Part shown: positions 1-7,746 of the stretch, one piece after another
How the letters are laid out: every line of letters starts with the position of its first letter
Position numbering within the stretch: the stretch's first letter is position 1
Origin: Franzmannia qiaohouensis
GTDB taxonomy: Bacteria; Pseudomonadota; Gammaproteobacteria; Pseudomonadales; Halomonadaceae
Reading direction: 5' to 3'
DNA length: 64,000 nt
Assembly: GCF_031451695.1 (NCBI RefSeq)
Contig: NZ_JARWAM010000006.1
Location: 124,001 to 188,000, forward strand
Made by a program: the position numbers and the translations under genes
Notes under the pieces: model-generated
What the model was told of the DNA's origin: nothing
What the model saw: only the letters and a program-made list of their open reading frames with translations
Database searches by the model: none

Positions 1-431
1 CGCTTGGTCAGGTAGAACTCCATCTCCGGGGCCACTACCGGCTGCCAGCCCTGGTCGGCGTAGAGCCTGAGGATCTTCTTCAACTGGTTGCGCGGCGACA
101 GCTCGATGGGATTGCCCTGCTTGTCGAAGCAGTCGTGGATCACCTGGGCGGTGGGTTCCAGGGCCCAGGGTACCGGGTAGGCGGCGCTGATATCGGGCTT
201 GCAGATCATGTCGATATCGGCAGGATCGAGCAGCGAATAGTAGATGTCGTCCTCGACGTAGTCGCCGGTCACGGTCTGCAGCAGCACGCTCTCGGGAAGA
301 CGCATGCCCTTCTCGGCAACGAACTTTGAGACCGGCGCGATCTTGCCGCGGGCGATGCCGGTGATGTCGCTGACCAGGCACTCGACCTCGGTGATGCGTC
401 GCTCTTTCAGCCAGCTTTCCAGATCTTTCAT
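1..431 (-). CDS. puuA: Glutamine synthetase family protein, probable gamma-glutamylputrescine synthetase (partial)
   Basis: Only the N-terminal 143 or so residues are in the window; the gene continues leftward beyond base 1. The protein begins MKDLESWLKERRITEVECLV and contains the early glutamine synthetase fold, including the stretch VSDITGIARGKIAP that is typical of the PuuA/GlnA-like branch rather than of housekeeping GlnA, and ends at the edge in APEMEFYLTK, the start of the ATP/glutamate-binding core. PuuA ligates glutamate to putrescine in the cytoplasm with ATP, the first step of the Puu route to GABA. The gene directly follows the puuB-like oxidase on the same strand after a 54-base gap, which supports a putrescine role over a generic glutamine synthetase. 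The catalytic C-terminal part cannot be checked here. Confidence 0.8.
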   Translation of the reverse strand, partial: MKDLESWLKERRITEVECLVSDITGIARGKIAPVSKFVAEKGMRLPESVLLQTVTGDYVEDDIYYSLLDPADIDMICKPDISAAYPVPWALEPTAQVIHDCFDKQGNPIELSPRNQLKKILRLYADQGWQPVVAPEMEFYLTK

Positions 432-485
432 GGGAACCTCTTGGTGGCTACCGGCCGGCGCACCGGCAAGCAAATTCTGTTGCTG

Positions 486-1775
486 TTACAGCCTGTCGCG
501 CAGCTTGTAGTACTGGGTCGCCAGTACCAGCAGCGGCGTGCGCAGACGCCGACCGCCGGGGAAACGTCGGTGCGGCATGGCGGCGAAGACATCGAAGCGT
601 TCGTGCTGACCGGCGATGGTCTCGGCCAGCAGCTGGCCGGCCAGCCCGGCCAGGGCCATGCCGTGACCGGAATACCCTTGAGCGTAATAGAGATTGGCGT
701 CGAGGCGACCGAAGTCCGGCGCGCGGTTGACGGTGATCGCCACGTCGCCGCCCCAGCGGTACTCGATGGGCACTCCGGCCAGCACCGGGAACAGCCGCGC
801 GATCTTGGCATCGATGCGCGCCTCGAGCCCGGGCGGCTCGCGGCCGTTGTAGCTCACCTCGCCGCCATAGATCAGCCGCCGGTCGCCGGACAGCCGATAG
901 TAGTCGAGCACGAAGTTGGCGTCGGACAGGGCGTCGTTGTGGGGCAGCACCTGGGCGGCCTGGGCCTCGCTGAGCGGCGCGGTGGCGATCATGTAGTTGG
1001 CCGCCGGCATGATGCGGCCGTCGAGCTCCGCCACCAGGCCGCGCAGATAGGCGTTGGTGGCCACCACCAGGCTCTCGGCGACCACCACGCCCTGGGCGGT
1101 GGTCACCCGTACCGGTGCGCCGCGCTGGATCTCCAGCGCCGGGGTGTGCGGGTAGAATTCTGCCCCGGCCTGCTCAGCGGCGCGCGCCAGGCCGAGGGTA
1201 TAGTTGAGCGGGTGCAGGTGACCGGCCTCGCTCTCGAACAGCGCCCCGGGGTAGGCGTCGCTGACCACCCGTTCACGCAGGGCATCGCCCTCCAGCCAGC
1301 TCAGCGCCTGGTAGTCGTAGTCGCGGGCCAGGCGGTCGCGAAACGCCTGGAGCTCGCGCACGTGGCGCGGCTTGACCGCGGCATGCAGATAGCCCCAGGC
1401 CAGGTCGCAGGGGATCGCATGACGCTCGACCAGCGCCGCAGTCAGGCGCACCGCCTCGCGGGTCATCTCCCAGATCTCGCGGGCCCGCGGCCGCCCCAGC
1501 GCCTTCTCCACGGTGGCGATGTCGGTGCCCAGGCCGGGCAGGATCTGCCCGCCGCTGCGCCCCGAGGCGCCGTAGCCGATCTCGCCGGCCTCCAGCACCG
1601 CCACCGAGTAGCCGCGCTCGGCCAGGTGCAGCGCCGTGGAGCAGCCGGTCACCCCGGCGCCGATCACGCATACGTCGACGCGGCGCTCGCCGACCAGCGG
1701 CTGGCTGGCCACCGGGCGCACGGCAATGCTGTCGCGGTAGTAGGATGCGGGGGCCTCGAAGGTCGGATCGGCCAT
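486..1775 (-). CDS. puuB: FAD-dependent amine oxidase, probable gamma-glutamylputrescine oxidase
   Basis: A 429-residue FAD oxidoreductase of the DAO/PuuB family. The N-terminal dinucleotide-binding motif VIGAGVTGCSTALHLAERG lies at about residues 35-55, followed by the flavin-contacting GYGASGRSGGQ segment at about 65-75; the C-terminal part carries the WGG..AIT and YYAQGYSGHGMALAG motifs of the family. PuuB oxidises gamma-glutamylputrescine to the aldehyde with release of ammonia and hydrogen peroxide. The start at 1775 is preferred because an AAGGAA Shine-Dalgarno sits just upstream; an in-frame start at 1835 would add 20 low-complexity residues. It precedes puuA on the same strand, so both are probably one polyamine catabolic unit. 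Substrate is inferred from family and neighbour; other amine oxidases of the family cannot be excluded. Confidence 0.85.
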   Translation of the reverse strand: MADPTFEAPASYYRDSIAVRPVASQPLVGERRVDVCVIGAGVTGCSTALHLAERGYSVAVLEAGEIGYGASGRSGGQILPGLGTDIATVEKALGRPRAREIWEMTREAVRLTAALVERHAIPCDLAWGYLHAAVKPRHVRELQAFRDRLARDYDYQALSWLEGDALRERVVSDAYPGALFESEAGHLHPLNYTLGLARAAEQAGAEFYPHTPALEIQRGAPVRVTTAQGVVVAESLVVATNAYLRGLVAELDGRIMPAANYMIATAPLSEAQAAQVLPHNDALSDANFVLDYYRLSGDRRLIYGGEVSYNGREPPGLEARIDAKIARLFPVLAGVPIEYRWGGDVAITVNRAPDFGRLDANLYYAQGYSGHGMALAGLAGQLLAETIAGQHERFDVFAAMPHRRFPGGRRLRTPLLVLATQYYKLRDRL

Positions 1776-1951
1776 GCGGGGTTCCTTGTCGAGCGAATCT
1801 GATCGCCGGTTATTGTTGTTGAATTCTTTCACCACCGGTAACGCGCGATGTGTACAAGCGAAGCAACATCACGCGTCTAGTCTGCCACCAGACCACCGAG
1901 GCATGTCAAGTATTCAATAACGATCAACGCTCAACCGGCGATCTACCTGTT

Positions 1952-2872
1952 TCATGGATGATGCGCCAGGGCATCGAGAAACGCCTCCAGCACGCGATGT
2001 GGGCGCCGGTCGCGGCGCATTACGGTGACGAAGGGTGTCGAATACTCACCACCACTGACCGCCAGTCCCCGCAGCCGACCGGCATTCACCCAGGGCGCGG
2101 CGAGGTGGTCGGGCAGGTAGCCGATATAGCAGCCGGTGAGGATCAGGAACGCCGCCCCCTCGCGGTCCGAGGCGCTGGCCGTACCGTTGAGCCAGGCGTG
2201 GGGTTCGCGGGCGGCCTCTGGCAGCGGATAGCTGGGCTGCACCGCGTCCCAGTCGGCCAGCGCCTGGGGCGCCAAGCCGGCATCGGCACTATCGAACAGC
2301 GGATGGCCGACCGCGCAGTAGAGCTGCGAGCGCTCGCTGTAGAGAACGCGGCTCTCGAGGCTCGCCAGCAGGTTGATCTCGGGCACCACCCCGAGGTGCA
2401 GGCGGCCGTCGAGCACGCCCTGGGCGATGCTGTCGGGGGGTTCCATGTGGATATTGATGCGCGCCTCGGGGCCACGCTGCTTGAGCTCGGCCAGCGAGTG
2501 GGTGATGCGCATCTGCGGCAGGCTGACCAGGTTGTCGGTAATGCCGATGTTGAGCTCGCCGCGCAGGGTGCGGTGCAGGCCGTTGACCTCGGTGCGAAAG
2601 GTCTCCAGCGAGGCCAGCAGGGTCAGCCCGGCGGCATACACCTGGCGCCCCTCTTCGGTAAGCGCGAAGCCACTGCGGCCGCGCTGGCAAAGGCGCAGGC
2701 CGAGACGCTTCTCGAGGTCGGCCATGTGCAGGCTGATCGCCGAGCGGCTGATGCCCAGCTCGACCTCGGCGGCGGTGAAGCCGCCGCACTCGGCCACCGC
2801 CTTGAACACCCGGATCAGGCGAATATCGAAGTCGCTGACCCGGCCGGGAAACGGAGACTTGCGCTCGACCAT
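1952..2872 (-). CDS. LysR family transcriptional regulator
   Basis: A 306-residue LysR protein. The winged helix-turn-helix is at about residues 14-72 (FDIRLIRVFKAVAECGGF, then ELGISRSAISLHMADLEKRL), followed by the usual effector-binding domain. The start at 2872 gives a normal LysR N-terminus; the reading frame stays open upstream into moeB (to 2992) but that part has no regulator features. The start lies 10 bases after the moeB stop, so it may be read through from moeB. Downstream on the same strand is the puuB/puuA pair after a gap of about 176 bases, making polyamine genes a plausible target, but the ligand is unknown. Confidence 0.9.
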   Translation of the reverse strand: MVERKSPFPGRVSDFDIRLIRVFKAVAECGGFTAAEVELGISRSAISLHMADLEKRLGLRLCQRGRSGFALTEEGRQVYAAGLTLLASLETFRTEVNGLHRTLRGELNIGITDNLVSLPQMRITHSLAELKQRGPEARINIHMEPPDSIAQGVLDGRLHLGVVPEINLLASLESRVLYSERSQLYCAVGHPLFDSADAGLAPQALADWDAVQPSYPLPEAAREPHAWLNGTASASDREGAAFLILTGCYIGYLPDHLAAPWVNAGRLRGLAVSGGEYSTPFVTVMRRDRRPHRVLEAFLDALAHHP

Positions 2873-2882
2873 GACGGCGCGC

Positions 2883-3638
2883 TCAGCGCGACCGGCAGGC
2901 CGCGCAGGCCGGGTCGCGGGGCACCTTGAAGTGGCGCCACTCGCCGCGCAGGCCGTCGAAGGTAGAGAGCCCGCGGTGCGGCGTGCCGGCACCGCTCAGC
3001 AGCTTGACTGCCTCTAGGGCCTGGAAGGTGCCGATCACCCCCACCAGCGGTGCCACCACGCCGTTTTCGGCACAGCGCAGGGCGTCATCCGCCTCCCCTG
3101 CCTCGCCGGGCGGATACAGGCAGGCGTAGCAAGGGCTCTCGGCATCGCGCGGGTCAAACACCGCCAACTGCCCGGAAAAGCGGATCGCCGCCCCGGAAAT
3201 CAGCGGCTTGCCCGCCGCCAGCGAGGCACGATTGATGGCGTAGCGGCTGGAGAAGCGATCGGTGCAGTCGATCACAACATCGCTCTCGGCCACCGCCGCC
3301 GCCAGCGTCTCGCCGTCGAGGTGCGCATCGAGCACCTCGACCCGGCAGTCGGGGTTGAGCGCCAGGGCCGCCTCGCGGGCCGATGCCGCCTTGTTGCGCC
3401 CCAGGTCGTCCATGCCGTGGGCGATCTGGCGCTGCAGGTTGGAGAGCTCGACCACGTCGGCGTCGGCCAGGGTCAGCCTACCGACGCCGGCAGCGGCCAG
3501 GTAGAGCGCCACCGGCGAGCCCAGGCCGCCGGCGCCGATCACCAGCGCATGGCTGGCCAGCAGTCGCTCCTGGCCGGCGATCTCGATCGGCTCGAGCATG
3601 ATCTGGCGGCTGTAGCGCAGCAGCGCCTCATCGTTCAT
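2883..3638 (-). CDS. moeB: Molybdopterin-synthase adenylyltransferase (HesA/MoeB/ThiF family)
   Basis: A 251-residue E1-like enzyme that adenylates the C-terminal glycine of the small sulfur carrier MoaD (possibly also ThiS-like carriers) in molybdenum cofactor synthesis. Visible features are the nucleotide-binding GAGGLGSPVALYLAAAGVG loop near residue 40, the ELSNLQRQ segment, DCTDRFSSRYAIN, and two CxxC pairs (CYACLYP near residue 175 and CAAC at the C-terminus) that bind structural zinc. In many gammaproteobacteria moeB follows prmC directly; here an lrp gene sits between them. The ATG at 3638 is used; an upstream in-frame GTG at 3656 would overlap the end of lrp. Cytoplasmic. Confidence 0.9.
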   Translation of the reverse strand: MNDEALLRYSRQIMLEPIEIAGQERLLASHALVIGAGGLGSPVALYLAAAGVGRLTLADADVVELSNLQRQIAHGMDDLGRNKAASAREAALALNPDCRVEVLDAHLDGETLAAAVAESDVVIDCTDRFSSRYAINRASLAAGKPLISGAAIRFSGQLAVFDPRDAESPCYACLYPPGEAGEADDALRCAENGVVAPLVGVIGTFQALEAVKLLSGAGTPHRGLSTFDGLRGEWRHFKVPRDPACAACRSR

Positions 3639-3645
3639 GGCGGCA

Positions 3646-4146
3646 TCACTTGTCACTGAAATCCTCGATATCCGGCACGTGCAGGGAGAACTCCTCCTTG
3701 ACCTCCTCCATCACCACGTAGCTCTTCGACTCCTTGACCCCGGGCAGGGTCAGCACCACGTCGCCGAGCAGCTGGCGGTAGGCGGACATTTCCGGAATCC
3801 GGCACTTGAGGATATAGTCGAACTGACCGGAGACCAGATGGCACTCCTGGATCTGCGGCAGCTTGCTCACCGCGCGGCGAAACTCGTCGAATACCGCCGG
3901 CGACTGGGTCTCGAGACTGATCTCGACGAACACCAGCAGGTTGGCCTTGAGCGCCTTGGGGTCGAGCACCGCCTTGTAGCCGCGGATGATACCCGAGCGC
4001 TCGAGGCGCTTGACGCGCTCCAGGCAGGGCGTGGTGGAGAGCCCGACCTGGGCAGCTAGGTCAACGTAGGAGATGCGCGCGTTGTCCTGCAGGCAGCGCA
4101 GGATCTTGAGGTCGATACGGTCCAGCGAACGTGTCTTGGCTTTCAT
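3646..4146 (-). CDS. lrp: Leucine-responsive regulatory protein (Lrp/AsnC family)
   Basis: A 166-residue Lrp/AsnC regulator resembling enterobacterial Lrp along its whole length as I remember it. The helix-turn-helix is at about residues 9-60 (LDRIDLKILRCLQDNARI, then VGLSTTPCLERVKRLERSG), and the RAM ligand-binding domain follows, with IQECHLVSGQFDYILK and a C-terminal SYVVMEEVKEE segment as in Lrp proper. It probably acts globally on amino acid metabolism. It ends 7 bases before moeB and starts about 186 bases after prmC; that upstream gap is AT-rich compared with its surroundings and carries several CAGCA/AGCAAT repeats, a likely place for its own promoter and autoregulation. Identity as the global Lrp is inferred from similarity, not tested. 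Confidence 0.9.
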   Translation of the reverse strand: MKAKTRSLDRIDLKILRCLQDNARISYVDLAAQVGLSTTPCLERVKRLERSGIIRGYKAVLDPKALKANLLVFVEISLETQSPAVFDEFRRAVSKLPQIQECHLVSGQFDYILKCRIPEMSAYRQLLGDVVLTLPGVKESKSYVVMEEVKEEFSLHVPDIEDFSDK

Positions 4147-4332
4147 TGTAGTGTGCTATCCGGCCAATGGCAGTTGAGTTGGTACTTGCCAGCAATATCC
4201 ACTGCTAAGATTAGAATAACAAGCAATAAACAGCAGACTCTAGCTATTAACCAGCAATTGAGAGCGTGCAACAGCGCGCCCTGCCAATACTATTACCACA
4301 CTCGCCGAACGCCGCTCCAGCCATGCGGCCGT

Positions 4333-5175
4333 TCAGCCGTCAACGCAGCCCAGGCTGACCCGCTCACGTCCGCCGAGATCATCGAGAGTCGCCACCTGGC
4401 AATAGCCCGCCTCATGCAGCGCCGCACGCACTTCAGGGCCCTGGTCCATGCCGTGTTCGAGCAGCAGCCAGCCGCCGGGTAGCAGATAGCCGCGGGCCGC
4501 ACCGATCAACCACTGCAGGTCGGCCATGCCGGCTGCCGCAGCGACCAGCGCCGAGTGCGGCTCGAAGCGCACGTCGCCCTGCCCCAGGTGCGGATCGTCT
4601 GGCGCAAGATAGGGCGGATTGGCGACGATCAGCGCGAAGCGCTGGCCATCCAGCGCCGCAAACCAGTCGCTCTCGCAAAATCGCGCGTTGCTGATCGCCA
4701 GGCGCTCGGCGTTGCTACGAGCCAGCGCCACGGCGCCTGGTGCATGATCGACGCCAAGCACCTGCCAGCCGGGCCGCTCGCTGGCAAAGGCCAGGGCGAT
4801 GGCACCGCTGCCGGTGCCCAGGTCGAGCAGCGACCCGCTGTCTGCCGTGGCCCTGTCCAACGCCGCCTCTACCAGCCGCTCGGTGTCCGGCCGCGGGATC
4901 AGGGTCGCCGGCGAGGTGGCCAATACCAGCCCCCAGAATTCGCGCTCGCCGGTCAGATAGGCCACCGGCCAGCCGCTGTCGCGCAGCGCCACCAGCGCCT
5001 CGAAGCGCGCTCTTGGCCAGGCCTCGATGTCGCGGTCGCCCCAGGTGTACAGCCAGGTGCGATCGCGCTCGAGCACGTGGCATAGCAGCACTTCGGCGTC
5101 GAGCCGCGGGCTCGGCGAGCCGCTGCCTGCCAGCCGCTCGGCGGCCCGTGCCATCAGCCGGTCGAGGCGCATCAT
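4333..5175 (-). CDS. prmC: Peptide chain release factor N5-glutamine methyltransferase
   Basis: A 280-residue class I SAM methyltransferase of the HemK/PrmC family that methylates the glutamine of the GGQ motif in RF1 and RF2. The SAM-binding motif DLGTGSGAIALAF is at residues 118-130 and the diagnostic NPPY catalytic motif at 186-189, preceded by the RPDTE substrate-recognition segment. The start codon overlaps the prfA stop as ATGA, so the gene is translationally coupled to its own substrate gene, an arrangement common in gammaproteobacteria. The next gene downstream on this strand is lrp after a longer gap. Confidence 0.96.
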   Translation of the reverse strand: MMRLDRLMARAAERLAGSGSPSPRLDAEVLLCHVLERDRTWLYTWGDRDIEAWPRARFEALVALRDSGWPVAYLTGEREFWGLVLATSPATLIPRPDTERLVEAALDRATADSGSLLDLGTGSGAIALAFASERPGWQVLGVDHAPGAVALARSNAERLAISNARFCESDWFAALDGQRFALIVANPPYLAPDDPHLGQGDVRFEPHSALVAAAAGMADLQWLIGAARGYLLPGGWLLLEHGMDQGPEVRAALHEAGYCQVATLDDLGGRERVSLGCVDG

Positions 5176-6260
5176 GCCTCCTGCAGGGCGGCCAACTGCT
5201 CGGCCTGATACTCGTGGATCAGCGGCTCGATGACCTCGTCGAGCTGCTCGCCGGTGATCACGTCGTTGAGCTTGTAGAGGGTCAGGTTGATGCGATGATC
5301 GGTGATCCGTCCCTGGGGGAAGTTGTAGGTGCGGATGCGCTCGCTGCGGTCGCCGGAGCCCACCAGGCTGCGCCGCGCGTCGGCCTGCTGCTGGCGCTGG
5401 CTGTCCACCGCGCTCTGCTTGAGCCGCGCGGCCAGCAGCGACATCGCCTTGGCGCGGTTCTTGTGCTGGCTACGCTCCTCCTGGCACTCCACCACCACGC
5501 CGCTGGGCAGGTGGGTGATACGGATCGCCGAGTCGGTGGTGTTGACGTGCTGGCCGCCGGCGCCGCTGGAGCGGAAGGTGTCGACGCGCAGGTCGCCGGA
5601 GTTGATGTCGATGTCGCCCACCGCATCGGCCTCGGGCATCACCGCCACGGTACAGGCCGAGGTGTGGATGCGCCCCTGGGACTCGGTGGCCGGCACGCGC
5701 TGCACGCGGTGGGCGCCGGACTCGAACTTGAGCCGCGCATAGACGCCGTCGCCCTTGACCCGCGAGATGATCTCCTTGTAGCCGCCCTGCTCGCCGTGGC
5801 TGGCGCTGACCACCTCGACTCGCCAGCCGCGCTTCTCGGCGTAGCGCGAGTACATGCGAAACAGATCGCCGGCGAACAGGGCGGCTTCATCGCCGCCGGT
5901 GCCGGCGCGTACTTCGAGAAACACGCTGCGACCGTCGTCCGGGTCCTTGGGCACCAGCAGGCGCTTGAGCTCCTCCTCCAGCGCGGCGAGACGCTCGCGG
6001 CCGTCGGCCATCTCCAGCTCGGCCAGCTCGCGCATCTCGGCATCGCTGTCGCCAGTCAGCTGCTCGGCGGACGCGACGTCGTCCTCCACGCTGCGGTATT
6101 GGCGCCAGGTGGTGACCAGATCATCGAGCTCGGCGTACTCCATCGAGTAGTCGCGAAAGCGCTTCTGGTCACCGATCACCTCGGGCTCGGCCAACAGAGC
6201 GGAGAGCTCCTCGAACCGTTCATGGAAGGATTCCAGTCGCTGGCGCAGTGTGGCTTTCAT
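5172..6260 (-). CDS. prfA: Peptide chain release factor 1
   Basis: A 362-residue class I release factor reading UAA and UAG. The PAT codon-recognition tripeptide is at residues 190-192, which marks RF1 rather than RF2 (SPF), and the peptidyl-hydrolysis GGQ motif is at 235-237. Full length for the family. Starts about 46 bases after the hemA stop on the same strand and overlaps prmC by four bases, giving the classic hemA-prfA-prmC operon. Confidence 0.97.
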   Translation of the reverse strand: MKATLRQRLESFHERFEELSALLAEPEVIGDQKRFRDYSMEYAELDDLVTTWRQYRSVEDDVASAEQLTGDSDAEMRELAELEMADGRERLAALEEELKRLLVPKDPDDGRSVFLEVRAGTGGDEAALFAGDLFRMYSRYAEKRGWRVEVVSASHGEQGGYKEIISRVKGDGVYARLKFESGAHRVQRVPATESQGRIHTSACTVAVMPEADAVGDIDINSGDLRVDTFRSSGAGGQHVNTTDSAIRITHLPSGVVVECQEERSQHKNRAKAMSLLAARLKQSAVDSQRQQQADARRSLVGSGDRSERIRTYNFPQGRITDHRINLTLYKLNDVITGEQLDEVIEPLIHEYQAEQLAALQEA

Positions 6261-6306
6261 TGACGATCCTGTAATGGTGAAACGAAGCGAGCCGTGGCTC
6301 GGTCGG

Positions 6307-7578
6307 CTAGACGTCCTGGGGCGGCGCCGAGGGGTCGATCAGCAGCGTCTCGGCGGCGGCGATGACATCGTGACGCTCGGCGCCGGAGGCCTCGCGCAGG
6401 CGTAGGGTGGGGCCGTGCATCAGTCGATTGGCCAACTGGCTGGCCAGCCGCGAGACCACCCGCTGGGGGTCCTCGCCCCGGGCCAGCTGGGCCAGCGCCT
6501 GGGCCTCGGCCTCGGCACGGATGCCTTCACCCTGCTCGCGGTAGCGGCGAATCAGCTGGCCGGCACCGCGCACCCGACGCTCGTGCTGCCAGCTGCCGAC
6601 GCCGTGCTCGATCAGCGACTCGGCCTGGTCGGCAGCGACCTGGCGGTGGCGGCGATTCTCCTCGATGACCTCGTGGAGGTCGTCGACGGTATAGAGGAAG
6701 ATATCCGACAGCTCGCCGACCTGCGGCTCTATGTCGCGGGGCACGGCGATGTCGACCATGAAGATTGGCCGATGGCGGCGCTTTTTCAGCGCCCGTTCGA
6801 CCATGCCCTTGCCGAGAATAGGCAGCGGTGCGGCGGTCGAGGAGATCACGATGTCGGCGCGCTCCAGGGCATGCGGGATCTCGTTGAGGGTGATCGCGGT
6901 GCCACCGAACTCGCCGGCCAGCCGCTCGGCGCGCTCGCGGGTGCGGTTGGCCACCACCAGTTCACGCACGCCGGCCTCGTGCAGGTGGCGGGCCACCAAC
7001 TCGATGGTCTCGCCGGCGCCGATCAGCAGCGCCCGGGAGTGGGAGAAGTCGTCGAAGATATGGCTGGCCATGCTCACCGCGGCATAGGCCACCGACACCG
7101 GGTTCTCGCCGATGCCGGTTTCGGTACGCACCTGTTTGGCCACCGCAAAGGTGTGCTGGAACAGCCGCTCCAGCTCGCCGCCCAGGCCGCTGTGCTGGCG
7201 CGCCGCCTGATAGGCGTCCTTGAGCTGGCCGAGAATCTGCGGCTCGCCGAGCACCATCGAGTCGAGCCCCACCGCCACCCGCATCAGGTGGCGCGCGGCG
7301 TCGTGGTCGAGGTAGTGATAGGCGCAGCGCGTCAGGTCCTCGACGCCGAGGCCGTGGAAACGCCCCAGCCAGTCGAGGATCCGGCCCTCGCCCTGGCTGT
7401 CGGTGACGCAGTAGAGCTCGGTGCGGTTGCAGGTCGACAGCACCGCTGCCTCCTCGACACCCGGCAAGGCGCGCAGCTCGGCGAGCGCCGCCTCCAGCTG
7501 CGAGGGGGTGAATGCCACCTGCTCGCGGACCTCCACGGCAGCGGTCTTATGGTTGATTCCAAGGGCCAGAAGCGTCAT
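6307..7578 (-). CDS. hemA: Glutamyl-tRNA reductase
   Basis: A 423-residue enzyme that reduces Glu-tRNA(Glu) with NADPH to glutamate-1-semialdehyde, the committed step of C5 tetrapyrrole synthesis. It starts MTLLALGINHKTAAVEVRE as in other HemA proteins, carries the catalytic cysteine at residue 50 in STCNRTE, the GLDSMVLGEPQILGQ motif near residue 105, a Rossmann GAGE segment and a C-terminal dimerisation domain. The frame extends upstream to 7674, but only the start at 7578 matches the family. First gene of the hemA-prfA-prmC unit; its promoter must lie in the 168-base region shared with the divergent lipoprotein gene. Confidence 0.96.
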   Translation of the reverse strand: MTLLALGINHKTAAVEVREQVAFTPSQLEAALAELRALPGVEEAAVLSTCNRTELYCVTDSQGEGRILDWLGRFHGLGVEDLTRCAYHYLDHDAARHLMRVAVGLDSMVLGEPQILGQLKDAYQAARQHSGLGGELERLFQHTFAVAKQVRTETGIGENPVSVAYAAVSMASHIFDDFSHSRALLIGAGETIELVARHLHEAGVRELVVANRTRERAERLAGEFGGTAITLNEIPHALERADIVISSTAAPLPILGKGMVERALKKRRHRPIFMVDIAVPRDIEPQVGELSDIFLYTVDDLHEVIEENRRHRQVAADQAESLIEHGVGSWQHERRVRGAGQLIRRYREQGEGIRAEAEAQALAQLARGEDPQRVVSRLASQLANRLMHGPTLRLREASGAERHDVIAAAETLLIDPSAPPQDV

Positions 7579-7746
7579 GCAGTCAGCGTCTTCGCTAGGG
7601 GGAACGGCGAACTCGTCACGGTGGATCCTGTCCATTAAGACAGCGCATTCTACCACAGCCCACCACGCGGGCACTCCCCGAGATGGCTTTGCTGCCGCCT
7701 CGCAAGGCGTTTATGCTGAGCCCTCGGCTCTGGAAACGAGATCATC

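Noticed and set aside
441..1802. A 453-codon plus-strand frame opposite puuB
   Set aside because: Low-complexity, His/Gly/Ala-rich translation without motifs, fully antisense to a recognisable oxidase.
4740..6263. A 507-codon plus-strand frame opposite prmC and prfA
   Set aside because: Antisense to two well-conserved genes with intact catalytic motifs.
6415..7638. A 407-codon plus-strand frame opposite hemA
   Set aside because: Antisense shadow of hemA; no family features.
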